64,000 nt of DNA, taken from NCBI RefSeq assembly GCF_000430625.1, contig NZ_AUMJ01000009.1, forward strand, positions 136,487-200,486, written 5' to 3'. This document shows, in pieces, positions 18,662-27,399 of this stretch. Source of the stretch: Aneurinibacillus terranovensis DSM 18919. Lineage in GTDB: Bacteria; Bacillota; Bacilli; Aneurinibacillales; Aneurinibacillaceae. How positions within the stretch are numbered: position 1 is the stretch's first letter; the number at the start of each line of letters is the position of its first letter. The translations under genes were made by a program, and so were the position numbers. A model generated the notes under the pieces. That model worked only from the letters and a program-made list of their open reading frames with translations. It was not told the origin of the DNA and ran no database searches.

Positions 18662-19757
18662 ACAGCCCATTATCGGAGTATTAACCCATCGCCGAAACCG
18701 GTTTATAGCAGGAAAAAAATACCTGTCCGCACTGGCAGTCGAAGCGAAAAAGCATGGCTGCCATCTTATTGTCTACTCCCCTCCTGACATCGACGAAAAA
18801 AAAGGGGTTGTATCCGGATTTATGTATAATTCTGCTGCAATGGAATGGAAACCGTTGACGACACATCTGCCTGATGTTGTCTATGATCGGTTCAGTTATA
18901 TGGAACGGGCAGCATTTCGCCGGTATGTCGCCTACCGGAAAAAAAGCCGGCTGAGGTATTTAAACAATCGGTTTGCCCACAAATGGAACGCTCATAAAAT
19001 TCTAAGCCAGAGCCCCGCGCTGCAGCCCTATTTGCCTGAAACCACCCTTATGCAGCAGGGAGCACTAGCCTCTATGCTTGACAAATATACAACGGTATAC
19101 GCGAAGCCGGTAAACGGTTCAGGAGGAAAAAAAATTTTACGGATGGAGCGCATAAATAACACGATCCGTCTAAGGGGAAGAGATTCCCGGGGAAACGTGG
19201 TAAGACAGACGTATGATTGTATAGAGCAGGCAGAAAAGGCAGCAGCGGAGTGGTGTCGTGACGGAAGGTATATTCTGCAGCAAGGCCTTACTCTGACGTT
19301 ATTGCCCGGTATGATTTGCGATACCCGTGTTCTCATCCAGAAGAACGGAGACGGACAATGGCAAATCACAGGAATGATCGGGAAGAAATCCCCCCTTTCG
19401 CGCGTAACCTCTAACTTAAGCGGCGGCGGAAAAGCCGTTTCACTTAAAAAATTACTCGCACGCTTTTCTGCAGAAAAACAGCAAAAACTTATGAAAGAGA
19501 TGAAAAGAGTAAGCTTTATCCTTGCTAATTTTATTGAGAGGCGATTTGGTCAATTTATCGAGTTTGGCCTTGACTTTGGGATTGATACGGCAGGAAACGC
19601 ATGGCTAATCGAAGTGAACACAAAGCCGAACCGGGAACTCTTCAGGGTAGCCGGTGACATTCGTACCTATCGGGAGTCAATTTCCTGCCCTGTCAGGTAT
19701 GCGATTCATACGCTGCGAAAAGCGAAAGCATCATGCGGGAAAGAAGGCTGCGATTAA
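18651..19757 (+). CDS. YheC/YheD-type ATP-grasp protein, fourth of four
   Basis: 368 residues from ATG 18651, seven bases after GGAGG (the adjacent ATG at 18648 is a weaker choice). Core motifs are AKPVNGSGGKKILRM and DFGIDTAGNAWLIEVNTKP. It is the most diverged of the four in the glycine-rich loop (GSGGKK against GSLGRG/GSLGIG). Its 3' end overlaps by four bases the convergent cysteine-rich gene. Confidence 0.86.
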   Translation: MSSKQPIIGVLTHRRNRFIAGKKYLSALAVEAKKHGCHLIVYSPPDIDEKKGVVSGFMYNSAAMEWKPLTTHLPDVVYDRFSYMERAAFRRYVAYRKKSRLRYLNNRFAHKWNAHKILSQSPALQPYLPETTLMQQGALASMLDKYTTVYAKPVNGSGGKKILRMERINNTIRLRGRDSRGNVVRQTYDCIEQAEKAAAEWCRDGRYILQQGLTLTLLPGMICDTRVLIQKNGDGQWQITGMIGKKSPLSRVTSNLSGGGKAVSLKKLLARFSAEKQQKLMKEMKRVSFILANFIERRFGQFIEFGLDFGIDTAGNAWLIEVNTKPNRELFRVAGDIRTYRESISCPVRYAIHTLRKAKASCGKEGCD

Positions 19758-20398
19758 CCATCCACCTGCTTAAGATAGCCAATGATATCGAGCACATTCC
19801 CGCCAAGAGAAATTCCCTTTCCCTGTAAAACTTCTTTATGCTTGCGGTGAAAGGTTTCCGCTTCCTCCCTTATGCGGCGCCGCCAGTCGTCCAGCAGCAC
19901 TCTCTCTTCTTCTGTCAGCGCCTTCTCGATTGAGCAGCACATAAACGAACGGCAGATGCTGGTTTTGAAGGCAGGGGGCAGCCCGCATCCGTTCTCCTCT
20001 TCAAAAAACTGGCACATCGTATAGCCCAGCCGTTCATCGACCGCCAGATAGGCTGTAGAGACCGATTTTTTCAAGGACTCATGTCGCTCATACGGCGTTT
20101 CTGTCTGGCCGGGTTGTTTCTTGTAAAACAGCGGGTGAATGTTCCCGCCTGCAATAATCTCGTAATCGTACACTGTATTTTTAGGGTTTGGATAAATGCT
20201 GTGAAGAAAAAACTCCTCTTCCCCTGATGAAACCATTTTATAGATTTCAAAAAGCGTAAAAACCGGCTCATATGCACAGCACCCAATTTGCGGCAACTCC
20301 GGCGTCCGCGGCTGAAAATGCGGTTCCGGGCATTTACGGCACATCGAAGATAAGATCTGCAGATTTGTTTCGTCCCAATCGATTCGATTCTCTTTCAT
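19754..20398 (-). CDS. Cysteine-rich hypothetical protein
   Basis: 214 residues, not recognised. Eight cysteines lie in small groups: CRKC near 19-22, CC near 40-41, then MCQFF, GCGLP, ICRSF and MCCSIEK. This arrangement could hold a metal or Fe-S cluster, somewhat like the YkgJ-type cysteine-cluster proteins. There is no signal peptide. It converges on the last ATP-grasp gene with a four-base overlap and is followed upstream on its strand by dinB, with 12 bases between. Confidence 0.7.
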   Translation of the reverse strand: MKENRIDWDETNLQILSSMCRKCPEPHFQPRTPELPQIGCCAYEPVFTLFEIYKMVSSGEEEFFLHSIYPNPKNTVYDYEIIAGGNIHPLFYKKQPGQTETPYERHESLKKSVSTAYLAVDERLGYTMCQFFEEENGCGLPPAFKTSICRSFMCCSIEKALTEEERVLLDDWRRRIREEAETFHRKHKEVLQGKGISLGGNVLDIIGYLKQVDG

Positions 20399-20410
20399 TG
20401 TCTACCCTCT

Positions 20411-21538
20411 TTATATTTTTCTTCCTTCGAGTTCACTTTTCGCTTCCTTCAAAAAGGAGAATAAATCGAGCTGGATTTTAACATCTTCATCATCCTGTAA
20501 TTTCTGAGCTGAAATCCCGAGTAAGCGGACGGGGGCCCCCGACCAGTTCTTCTCCAATAACGTGTCCGCGTATAACAGAATGTCTTCCGATGCCCGTACC
20601 GGTTTTTCCGTCATGGCTGACCGGGTAATCGTCTGCCAATCCGCGTAGCGTATCGTAAGCTGTATGTTTAAAGCCATGACATGCCTTTTACGTAAACGCT
20701 CAGAAAGAGACCCGGCTAGCTGGCCCAGCACATGGCGAAGCGCCTTTCCGTCATCCACATCATACGACAGGGTAGTTGAGTGGCCGATGGATTTACGCTG
20801 TTCATGGGCATGCGGGTTAACGGGGGACTCATCCTCTCCATTGACCCGCCGCTTTAACCGCTCGCCTTTGACTCCAAAATTCATCCGTAAAAAGTCGATC
20901 TCCGCATGGGCCAGATCGCCAATCGTATGAATGTTTAACTCTTTTAGCCGTTCCTCTGTTTTTTTACCGACTCCATATGCCTTCCCGACCGGCAGCGGCC
21001 ACAGAACCCCGGGCAAGTCCCGTTTTCTAAGAATGGTGTAAGCGTTTGGCTTCTTCATATCCGAGGCCATTTTGGCCAGCCATTTATTCGGTGCGATTCC
21101 AACCGAACTGGGCAGCGAAAGTTCGCGGTATATCCTTTTTTGAATGCCCAGGGCAATCTCTACGGGTGTCCCCTGCTGATAACAATCCGTAATATCAAGG
21201 TACGCTTCATCGATGCTTGCCTGCTCCACCCGGTCCGTAACATCGTGTAAAATGGAAATCATCCTTCTGGAATAGTCACGGTACAAGTCAAAATCAGGGT
21301 GAATGATAATGATTTCCGGGCACAGCCTGCGCGCCTGCCAGATGGTCATTCCCGTTTTAACGCCTTTCGCCCGGCATTCATAACTGGCTGTGACAAGAAT
21401 GCCCCGCCTCTCCTGCTCACGGCCCCCGACGGCAATTGGTTTACCCCTGTATTTTTCCGGTTCATGGGCTGCGTGCACCGAACAATAGAAGGCGTTCATA
21501 TCAATATGGAGAATCACCCGACCGTTTGCCGGGTACAT
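20411..21538 (-). CDS. dinB: DNA polymerase IV, Y family
   Basis: Error-prone translesion polymerase. Catalytic carboxylates lie in HIDMNAFYCSV and SIDEAYLDIT, and the steric-gate and finger region VTASYECRAKGVKTGM is intact, as are the thumb HhH and little-finger domains. I start at ATG 21538 (375 residues), which gives the usual short leader before GRVILHIDMN. A TTG at 21556 with GGAG eight bases upstream is a credible alternative, and the frame stays open to 21583. The C-terminus ends in a charged tail (LKEAKSELEGRKI), with no obvious QLxLF clamp motif except LDLFSF just upstream. Confidence 0.93.
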   Translation of the reverse strand: MYPANGRVILHIDMNAFYCSVHAAHEPEKYRGKPIAVGGREQERRGILVTASYECRAKGVKTGMTIWQARRLCPEIIIIHPDFDLYRDYSRRMISILHDVTDRVEQASIDEAYLDITDCYQQGTPVEIALGIQKRIYRELSLPSSVGIAPNKWLAKMASDMKKPNAYTILRKRDLPGVLWPLPVGKAYGVGKKTEERLKELNIHTIGDLAHAEIDFLRMNFGVKGERLKRRVNGEDESPVNPHAHEQRKSIGHSTTLSYDVDDGKALRHVLGQLAGSLSERLRKRHVMALNIQLTIRYADWQTITRSAMTEKPVRASEDILLYADTLLEKNWSGAPVRLLGISAQKLQDDEDVKIQLDLFSFLKEAKSELEGRKI

Positions 21539-21653
21539 ACTTTTACTTTCCGCCAACGCACCCACTCCCACACATGATGTCAAACCGCTTCCGGTCCGTT
21601 TATTTTTCTTTATTATAGCACATGTGTTCGCGTTTCAAGCAGATTTGTTCACA

Positions 21654-22295
21654 TTATTTATTGGCTGTCTCCTTTTTAAAATAGTAATACGAAAGAACAT
21701 TCGGTACGGCAACAATCAGAATAATCACTGCAATAAAGACCGGAAATCGATACGAAAGCGGCAGAAAAGCGCTCGCTGCCAGGATAACTCCTCCTGCAAA
21801 GAAAACGCGGGCACTCAACCGGTGCGTTTTGCGCCACACCTGTTCACTGGATATCGTCCAGGGAGTGCGGATGCCCACAAAGTACGTTTGTTTAAAGCGC
21901 GGCATCATATTCCCCAACGCGATAAACAGAATTCCCACCATAAAGGGTACAGCAAAAGAAATATCTATCTTGAACCCCATTCCATTTACAAGCGTGATTC
22001 CATGCAGAATCAACAAAAAGGTTAGTATAAAATTTATAATAAGGTCGTAGCTTTTTCCGAATTTTTCATAGTTTGCCCGGTTCGGATCGAGCCTCGGCAT
22101 GTATCGCATACCAGCATAGAGGGCAATCATAAGTACCGGGATAATCAGAATGCCAAATAGCTTCGAAGAATAGGAATCAGGGGTTCCGGTCCACCCCCAG
22201 TGGGTGGCAATTCGTTCAGGCAGGTACGGATAGCTTGCCAGACTTATCAAAAGTCCTAAGATTATTGTTAAAACAGGGAATGCATTCTTTTTCAT
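21654..22295 (-). CDS. sdpI: SdpI-family immunity / sensor membrane protein
   Basis: 213 residues with six or so membrane spans. It has the DUF1648 beginning (LPERIATHWGWTGTPD) followed by the SdpI C-terminal block (VGIRTPWTISSEQVWRKTHR). In B. subtilis SdpI protects against the SDP cannibalism peptide and also sequesters the repressor SdpR at the membrane. It overlaps sdpR by four bases. No toxin genes (sdpABC) are near, so its ligand here is unknown. Confidence 0.9.
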   Translation of the reverse strand: MKKNAFPVLTIILGLLISLASYPYLPERIATHWGWTGTPDSYSSKLFGILIIPVLMIALYAGMRYMPRLDPNRANYEKFGKSYDLIINFILTFLLILHGITLVNGMGFKIDISFAVPFMVGILFIALGNMMPRFKQTYFVGIRTPWTISSEQVWRKTHRLSARVFFAGGVILAASAFLPLSYRFPVFIAVIILIVAVPNVLSYYYFKKETANK

Positions 22296-22570
22296 TTTTT
22301 TCGCTCCTCTTCCTCATAAAATTGTAACGACCATTTTATTAAATCCTGAAAAACCGTTGTGTTAAGAGAATAATAAATATGCTGTCCAGCCCGCTCATCA
22401 CGAACTAATTCAGCCTGCTTCAGAAGATTTAAGTGATGAGAAATACTCGGCTTGGTCATCTGAAACTGATCGGCAATTTCGCCGGCTGTCAAATCTTTAT
22501 CTTTAAGCAAATCAAGTATTTTTCTCCTGGTTGGGTCGGCTAAAGCTTTAAATGTTTGATTAAGCTTCAT
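22292..22570 (-). CDS. sdpR: SdpR-like ArsR-family repressor
   Basis: 92-residue winged-helix protein. It starts FKALADPTRRKILDLL, with the recognition helix in MTKPSISHHLNLLKQAELV. No ArsR-type metal cysteines are present, fitting SdpR rather than a metal sensor. It is followed by sdpI with an ATGA overlap and preceded by a perfect 20-bp palindrome, so it is presumably autorepressed. Confidence 0.92.
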   Translation of the reverse strand: MKLNQTFKALADPTRRKILDLLKDKDLTAGEIADQFQMTKPSISHHLNLLKQAELVRDERAGQHIYYSLNTTVFQDLIKWSLQFYEEEERKK

Positions 22571-22598
22571 AACGTTTACTTCCCCCTTTCATTTTGAT

Positions 22599-22618
22599 AT
22601 TTAGATAATTATCTAAAT
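22599..22618 (-). promoter_or_regulatory. Palindromic operator upstream of sdpRI
   Basis: ATTTAGATAATTATCTAAAT is a perfect 20-bp palindrome 29 bases upstream of the sdpR start. ArsR-family dimers bind such AT-rich palindromes, so this is the likely SdpR operator. Confidence 0.75.
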
Positions 22619-22868
22619 TCAGCGTATACGTGTCTGGATAGCATTGATTTTTATCTATAGTAAACCGCAATTTTAATGTGGTGTCAATAATGAAAACTTG
22701 AACGTAAAAACGTATCGAATCCATGCATAAAAAAGGGGAAACATGCAACGATATAGGTACATCAGCGCTCATATAAACTACCATTAAAAATTATTTTCGT
22801 TATATTTTATTTAGGTTAAGATTCTGTTAAAATGAATTGAATTGATTTTATGAGTAAGAGGTGTCCTG

Positions 22869-23765
22869 ATGTTCAGACGCATAATGCTGGCCATATTAAT
22901 GATCATCACTGCAATTCTTGTCTGGAATATAGCACATGTTGAAGGATGGGTCATTGCCAACTGGTTATTTCTCGGATTCCTTCTCCTGGATGTGAAGATG
23001 GACCAGAAAAACCATACCTGGACCTATTTCTTACCCAGAGGCGTCGTACTGCTTGGTGTGCTATTTTTTCTTTACCATTACGCACCTTATATATGGTACA
23101 AACTTGCTGGATGGGAAATGAAGAATGTAAAACATATCTTTAACTGGAACCAGTTGTTTAGAAGCATTCCCTTTAATGATGGGGCTATTTTCCGCATATA
23201 CCGCCCGGAATGGTTTACCCAATTTTTGCGCTGGGTTTACGGGTACGGCTTCTCGCTTGCACTCTGGATTTCGGTTATTCGGAGTTTTATGGCCAAAGAC
23301 GGCCCGAAAATGCTGCGGTATGTACTGTCCGCTCACGCTTTTCAACTGCCGATTATTGTCCCATTTTACACGACAGTTATGCTGCAGGAAGTGTGGTTCG
23401 TACTTGGCGATCCGGATGGGATGAACCGCCATTTTACTCACCAGCAGGCCCTACTCTGGGTGCAAAATTGTTTCCCGAGTATGCATACGTCTGTATCATT
23501 TGCTATATTGCTGATATCACTGCGGGAAAAAGGAAAGATCTTCAAATATACAATGGCAACTTATTGCGGGCTCGTTATTTTCTCCACGCTCTATCTTGAA
23601 ATCCACTGGGTCATTGATGTGTTAGGTGGATTGGTTCTTGGTTATTCTACCGTAAAAATTGTCGATGTACTTTATGCTAAAGTTGCAGCTAGAATTGCTT
23701 CCAATCAATCTCTCGAACTGTCCGTTCCATCGATTTCGCCTGTGGAGCGCAACCCTCAACCGTAA
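22869..23765 (+). CDS. PAP2-superfamily membrane phosphatase/phosphotransferase
   Basis: 298 residues with about six membrane spans. The acid-phosphatase motifs are in the C-terminal half: NCFPSMHTS (motif 2, with the catalytic acid/base histidine) and YLEIHWVIDVLGG (motif 3). Motif 1 is weak or replaced. The layout recalls the aureobasidin-resistance / inositol-phosphorylceramide synthase branch of PAP2 proteins, so it may transfer head groups between lipids instead of simply removing phosphate. It is monocistronic, closed by a terminator. Confidence 0.85.
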   Translation: MFRRIMLAILMIITAILVWNIAHVEGWVIANWLFLGFLLLDVKMDQKNHTWTYFLPRGVVLLGVLFFLYHYAPYIWYKLAGWEMKNVKHIFNWNQLFRSIPFNDGAIFRIYRPEWFTQFLRWVYGYGFSLALWISVIRSFMAKDGPKMLRYVLSAHAFQLPIIVPFYTTVMLQEVWFVLGDPDGMNRHFTHQQALLWVQNCFPSMHTSVSFAILLISLREKGKIFKYTMATYCGLVIFSTLYLEIHWVIDVLGGLVLGYSTVKIVDVLYAKVAARIASNQSLELSVPSISPVERNPQP

Positions 23766-23784
23766 TGATGTAATAATAAAAACA

Positions 23785-23830
23785 TAAACCCACTGTGGTA
23801 TCGAAACGATAACCAGAGTGGGTTTTTTAG
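23785..23830 (+). terminator. Intrinsic terminator
   Basis: AACCCACT and GGTATCG pair with CGATAACC and AGTGGGTT, followed by TTTTT. It ends the PAP2 gene. Confidence 0.85.
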
Positions 23831-23870
23831 TCTCTTTTTTCCTTATGACATTGCGGGAATTAAGGAATTT

Positions 23871-24605
23871 TCACAATATCATACGGATATGCATTCCGAT
23901 AAAGAGCACAATCACAAAGAAAATCGAGTTGGCAATTTCAATGATGCCAACTGTTTTAGGTGTAAGCGGCTTTCCGTAGCATATTACCGCGCGAATCAGG
24001 CTGGGAATGAACGCAACCGCAATAATTGTAGCGCCAAGAATGCCAACGATAAACGGCACACCCAGATGATATCCCCAGGAAAACCACTTGAACGTTGCGT
24101 TTTTCTTCTCTCTGAGTAGCGTTTTCACGTAAAATACGCTGCCTGTAAAAAACAATACACAGAGAATCCACACAAGGATCGCCGTTTTATCTATCGTGCC
24201 GGTTGCCGCATAATAACTTGCAGGGCCGCCTAAAGACAGCTCGGCCACCGCGCAAAAATCATTGAGAAAAGCCCGTTCGTTTTTTTGCTTAGCATAATAA
24301 AAATTCACAAAAAACAGCGGTAGAACGATAATTCCAAACCACATAAGATTCGGAGAGTCATAAACAGGAAGGATAAGAAATGCTGCACCCAGTATACCGT
24401 AAATGAATATCCATTTGATATATTCGGCAGCCCTCCTTCTGTTTTTTACGGCAAGCAGCAGTGGATAAGAGGCCAGGTAGAGAAAGAAACAGCCAAGGAA
24501 TAACGGAATATGAATCCATTTGGCACCGCCTGCTGCCATGCCGACGAGAAAAGGCACAGTTAACATAGCCCAAGCACCGTGCTGCTTGGGAATGATTGGT
24601 TTCAT
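23871..24605 (-). CDS. ywiC: YwiC-like membrane protein
   Basis: 244 residues and about seven membrane spans. The start KPIIPKQHGAWAMLTVPFLVG is characteristic of the YwiC family. In Bacillus ywiC is near nitrate-respiration genes and its function is undetermined; no such genes are here. The upstream gap (24606-24822) holds a GTGACA...TGTCAC inverted pair and two tandem AACTACTTCTCT copies, but no convincing promoter. Confidence 0.85.
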   Translation of the reverse strand: MKPIIPKQHGAWAMLTVPFLVGMAAGGAKWIHIPLFLGCFFLYLASYPLLLAVKNRRRAAEYIKWIFIYGILGAAFLILPVYDSPNLMWFGIIVLPLFFVNFYYAKQKNERAFLNDFCAVAELSLGGPASYYAATGTIDKTAILVWILCVLFFTGSVFYVKTLLREKKNATFKWFSWGYHLGVPFIVGILGATIIAVAFIPSLIRAVICYGKPLTPKTVGIIEIANSIFFVIVLFIGMHIRMIL

Positions 24606-24822
24606 TTTACATCACCTCAGATTGATTCTCCATACGTTCAGTGTAAATCATTTTTTTGTTTTTAGGTGTGACATACTTCATACTTTTGATCCCTTGTCAC
24701 AATTTCCTCGCTCTGTTGTTCATTTGGAAAATGGGATAAACAATCTGAACTACTTCTCTAAACTACTTCTCTTATATTACAATGTAAATAAACTTAATTC
24801 GTTATAAAGAAGGGAATGCATT

Positions 24823-25302
24823 ATGTTTAAGGTAGAGAACTATGATGGAGCGCGCGAAAAAAACTATGAATTAGTCCTAAAACAGCTTAAGGCTTTGATA
24901 GAAGATAAGACAAACCGTGTGGCCAATTTATCAAATGCCTCTGCCCTACTCAATCAATTTTTAGATAACATTAACTGGGTTGGTTTTTATTTATGCGAAG
25001 GTGAGGAACTCGTTCTGGGGCCTTTTCAAGGTTTGCCTGCCTGCGTGCGGATTCCTTTCGGTAAAGGTGTATGCGGAACAGCAGCTGTTGAGCAAAAAAC
25101 AGTTCGGGTGGAGGACGTGAATCAATTTGCCGGTCATATCGCCTGTGACGCTGCTTCCCAATCCGAAATCGTTGTACCTCTAGTTAAAAATAACGAGCTG
25201 ATTGGCGTACTCGACATTGACAGCCCTATTACGAATCGATTTACGGAGGCGGAAGAACAATTCTTACGTAACTTTGCAGATGTGCTCATTCAACATTTAT
25301 AA
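24823..25302 (+). CDS. msrC: Free methionine-(R)-sulfoxide reductase, GAF type
   Basis: A 159-residue single GAF domain enzyme (YtsP/fRMsr) that reduces free Met-R-sulfoxide. The three functional cysteines are present at C74, C84 and C108, with the 10 and 24 residue spacing of the E. coli enzyme (84, 94, 118). The signatures NWVGFYLC and VLDIDSP are also kept. The stand-alone gene starts after GAAGGG. Confidence 0.93.
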   Translation: MFKVENYDGAREKNYELVLKQLKALIEDKTNRVANLSNASALLNQFLDNINWVGFYLCEGEELVLGPFQGLPACVRIPFGKGVCGTAAVEQKTVRVEDVNQFAGHIACDAASQSEIVVPLVKNNELIGVLDIDSPITNRFTEAEEQFLRNFADVLIQHL

Positions 25303-25655
25303 AGAAAAAAATGGGATTTGTGAAAAACCATATGGTACTGGTAAATTTACTGTTTTAGAAGCTATTGCAGATTTATGTGTAAGCTGCCTTATCACCATCA
25401 CGGCAACTTTCTTTTTTGCGTCTTCTTCACGATTTGTCGAAATTCAGAAAGTCTCAATTTATTATTGCTACCCATTCTCCTATTATACTCGGATACCCAA
25501 ACGCTGAGATTTTGATGCAGGTATGTAAATAAAATTTTCAGCATAACTTCTACATGTACTCCAGGTTAAATTTTTGCTATAGTAGTACTTAGATCGAATA
25601 ATTTAATTAATCAGAATTGTGTAAGTTGAATAGTGGAAAAGGGGTGTCATGCCGT
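25303..25655 (+). other. Gene-free stretch before the sigma-54 activator
   Basis: 353 AT-rich bases. Visible items are the decamer ACCATATGGT (about 25327) and a possible promoter region near 25575-25600 (TTTTTGCTATAGTAGTAC). I see no terminator, RNA gene or credible coding frame. Confidence 0.4.
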
Positions 25656-27341
25656 ATGTCTCATTTATATCAGACATCTACAATGTTGCCCGAGCGCCTT
25701 CCCCCTTATGTTCAGGATTCCTGGAAGCGCTGTCAATCAAAAGGCCTGCAGCCGACCGATATCCAAAGGGATAACAGGCTAAGCCATTACGAAATGGTTC
25801 AACAGCATGATGAGTTTGCTGAACTGCTTTATTATTCGTCTCCGATCCTGGATGATGTCTATTATACCATTCATGGTACACAATCTCTTCTTCTGCTGGC
25901 GGCGCCTAACGGAACGATCCTGCACGCGATAGGCGAACCGTCGTTTCTCCGGCAAGCCGACAAGGTAGCCCTTAGTCAAGGAGCGAATTGGCTGGAGGAA
26001 ATGAAGGGTACCAACGCCATCGGGACCGCCATTGTAGAGCAAAAACCCCTCATCGTTCACGGCACTCATCATTTTTTAGAGGATAACCATTTCCTTACGT
26101 GTGCGGCCGCGCCTATTTTTAACGCGGACGGCCAGCTTCTTGGCATTTTGAATATAAGTAGCCATCGGCAAAACTACCACCCCTTTTCTCTCGGGCTAGT
26201 CCAACGAACAGTACAATGCATTGAACAGTCCCTGCTCCTTGGACTTGTCAGTCGGAAAATAAAGAACTCTGCCACGGATAACAAAATCTATACAAGACCC
26301 GTACCCTCTATTGAAGAGAAATGGGACGATCGTTCCCGAGATCGTAACCGACGAAAAACCGGGACGAACGGAGCAGCCGGGCATTATTCGTTTGCCGACA
26401 TTATCGCGGAAGATCCGGCAGTAAAGGAAAAGATTACTCTGGCCAAGCGGGCCGCCGCGCTCGACATTAGCTTGCTGATCCTGGGGGAAAGCGGCACGGG
26501 AAAAGAGCTATTTGCCCAATCCATCCACGAGGCAAGCCCTCGCAGAGATAAACCTTTTCTCGCCATTAACTGCAGCGCGATTCCGGACAGTTTGCTGGAG
26601 AGCGAACTGTTTGGTTATGAGAAAGGGGCCTTTACCGGGGCAAAAAGCGGCGGACAACTTGGGAAATTCGAGGCAGCTCATGGCGGTACACTTTTTCTGG
26701 ATGAAATCGGCGACATGCCGCTGCAGGCACAGGCCGCCCTCTTGCGCGTTCTTCAGGAGCGCTGCGTAACCCGAGTCGGCGGAACACTGGCCCGTCCTGT
26801 GGATGTCCGTATTATTGCCGCCACTCACAAAGATTTAGTAAAAGAAATAGAGGCAGGCCGATTCCGGGCGGATCTGTATTTCAGATTGAACGGTTTTACC
26901 TTGAAATTGCCTGCGCTGCGTGAGCGAAGCGACATTCTTGCGCTGGCCGAACATATACTTCAGACAATTTCCTTCGCTAAGGAAGTGCCGTACCTGACGG
27001 ATGAAGCGCAATCTTTTATTGAGCAATATGAATGGCCGGGGAATTTCAGGCAATTACAAAATGTCCTGCAGCAGGCTGCCTTTCTCGCCGTAAACCACTC
27101 GATTGGCAGTAACTTACTTCATTCACTCTGTCCCACTCTGCATTTTATACAGGAAAATAAACCGGAAAATCCATGGGAAAACACCCGGGTGGACAGGATA
27201 AGTCTGCGCGAAACCGAACAAAAAGCGATCCGGGAAGTGTTGGAAAAAACAAAATGGAATATTACCCGAGCCGCCAAGCTATTAAACATTGGACGCAATA
27301 CACTTTACCGTAAAATTAAATCATACAACTTAAGCCCATAA
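25656..27341 (+). CDS. Sigma-54-dependent transcriptional activator, AcoR-like
   Basis: 561 residues from ATG 25656, which has AAAGGGGTG nine bases upstream; an in-frame TTG at 25617 lacks a ribosome site. An N-terminal GAF-type sensor region (about 20-200, containing NWLEEMKGTNAIGTA) is followed by a central AAA+ domain with Walker A GESGTGKE, the sigma-54 contact loop GAFTGA and LFLDEIGDM. A Fis-type helix-turn-helix (WNITRAAKLLNIGRNTLYRK) ends the protein. AcoR homologues switch on acetoin or related catabolic operons. No -12/-24 promoter or catabolic operon is next to it, so the target lies elsewhere. Confidence 0.93.
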   Translation: MSHLYQTSTMLPERLPPYVQDSWKRCQSKGLQPTDIQRDNRLSHYEMVQQHDEFAELLYYSSPILDDVYYTIHGTQSLLLLAAPNGTILHAIGEPSFLRQADKVALSQGANWLEEMKGTNAIGTAIVEQKPLIVHGTHHFLEDNHFLTCAAAPIFNADGQLLGILNISSHRQNYHPFSLGLVQRTVQCIEQSLLLGLVSRKIKNSATDNKIYTRPVPSIEEKWDDRSRDRNRRKTGTNGAAGHYSFADIIAEDPAVKEKITLAKRAAALDISLLILGESGTGKELFAQSIHEASPRRDKPFLAINCSAIPDSLLESELFGYEKGAFTGAKSGGQLGKFEAAHGGTLFLDEIGDMPLQAQAALLRVLQERCVTRVGGTLARPVDVRIIAATHKDLVKEIEAGRFRADLYFRLNGFTLKLPALRERSDILALAEHILQTISFAKEVPYLTDEAQSFIEQYEWPGNFRQLQNVLQQAAFLAVNHSIGSNLLHSLCPTLHFIQENKPENPWENTRVDRISLRETEQKAIREVLEKTKWNITRAAKLLNIGRNTLYRKIKSYNLSP

Positions 27342-27399
27342 ACGTGAAAATTCCATGATATAATAAAGGAATTATCATGGAGTTGGGAGAGAAGATATT

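Noticed and set aside
24667..24702. FNR/CRP-like GTGACA...TGTCAC inverted pair upstream of ywiC
   Set aside because: The half-sites are 19 bases apart, whereas FNR and CRP sites need about six.
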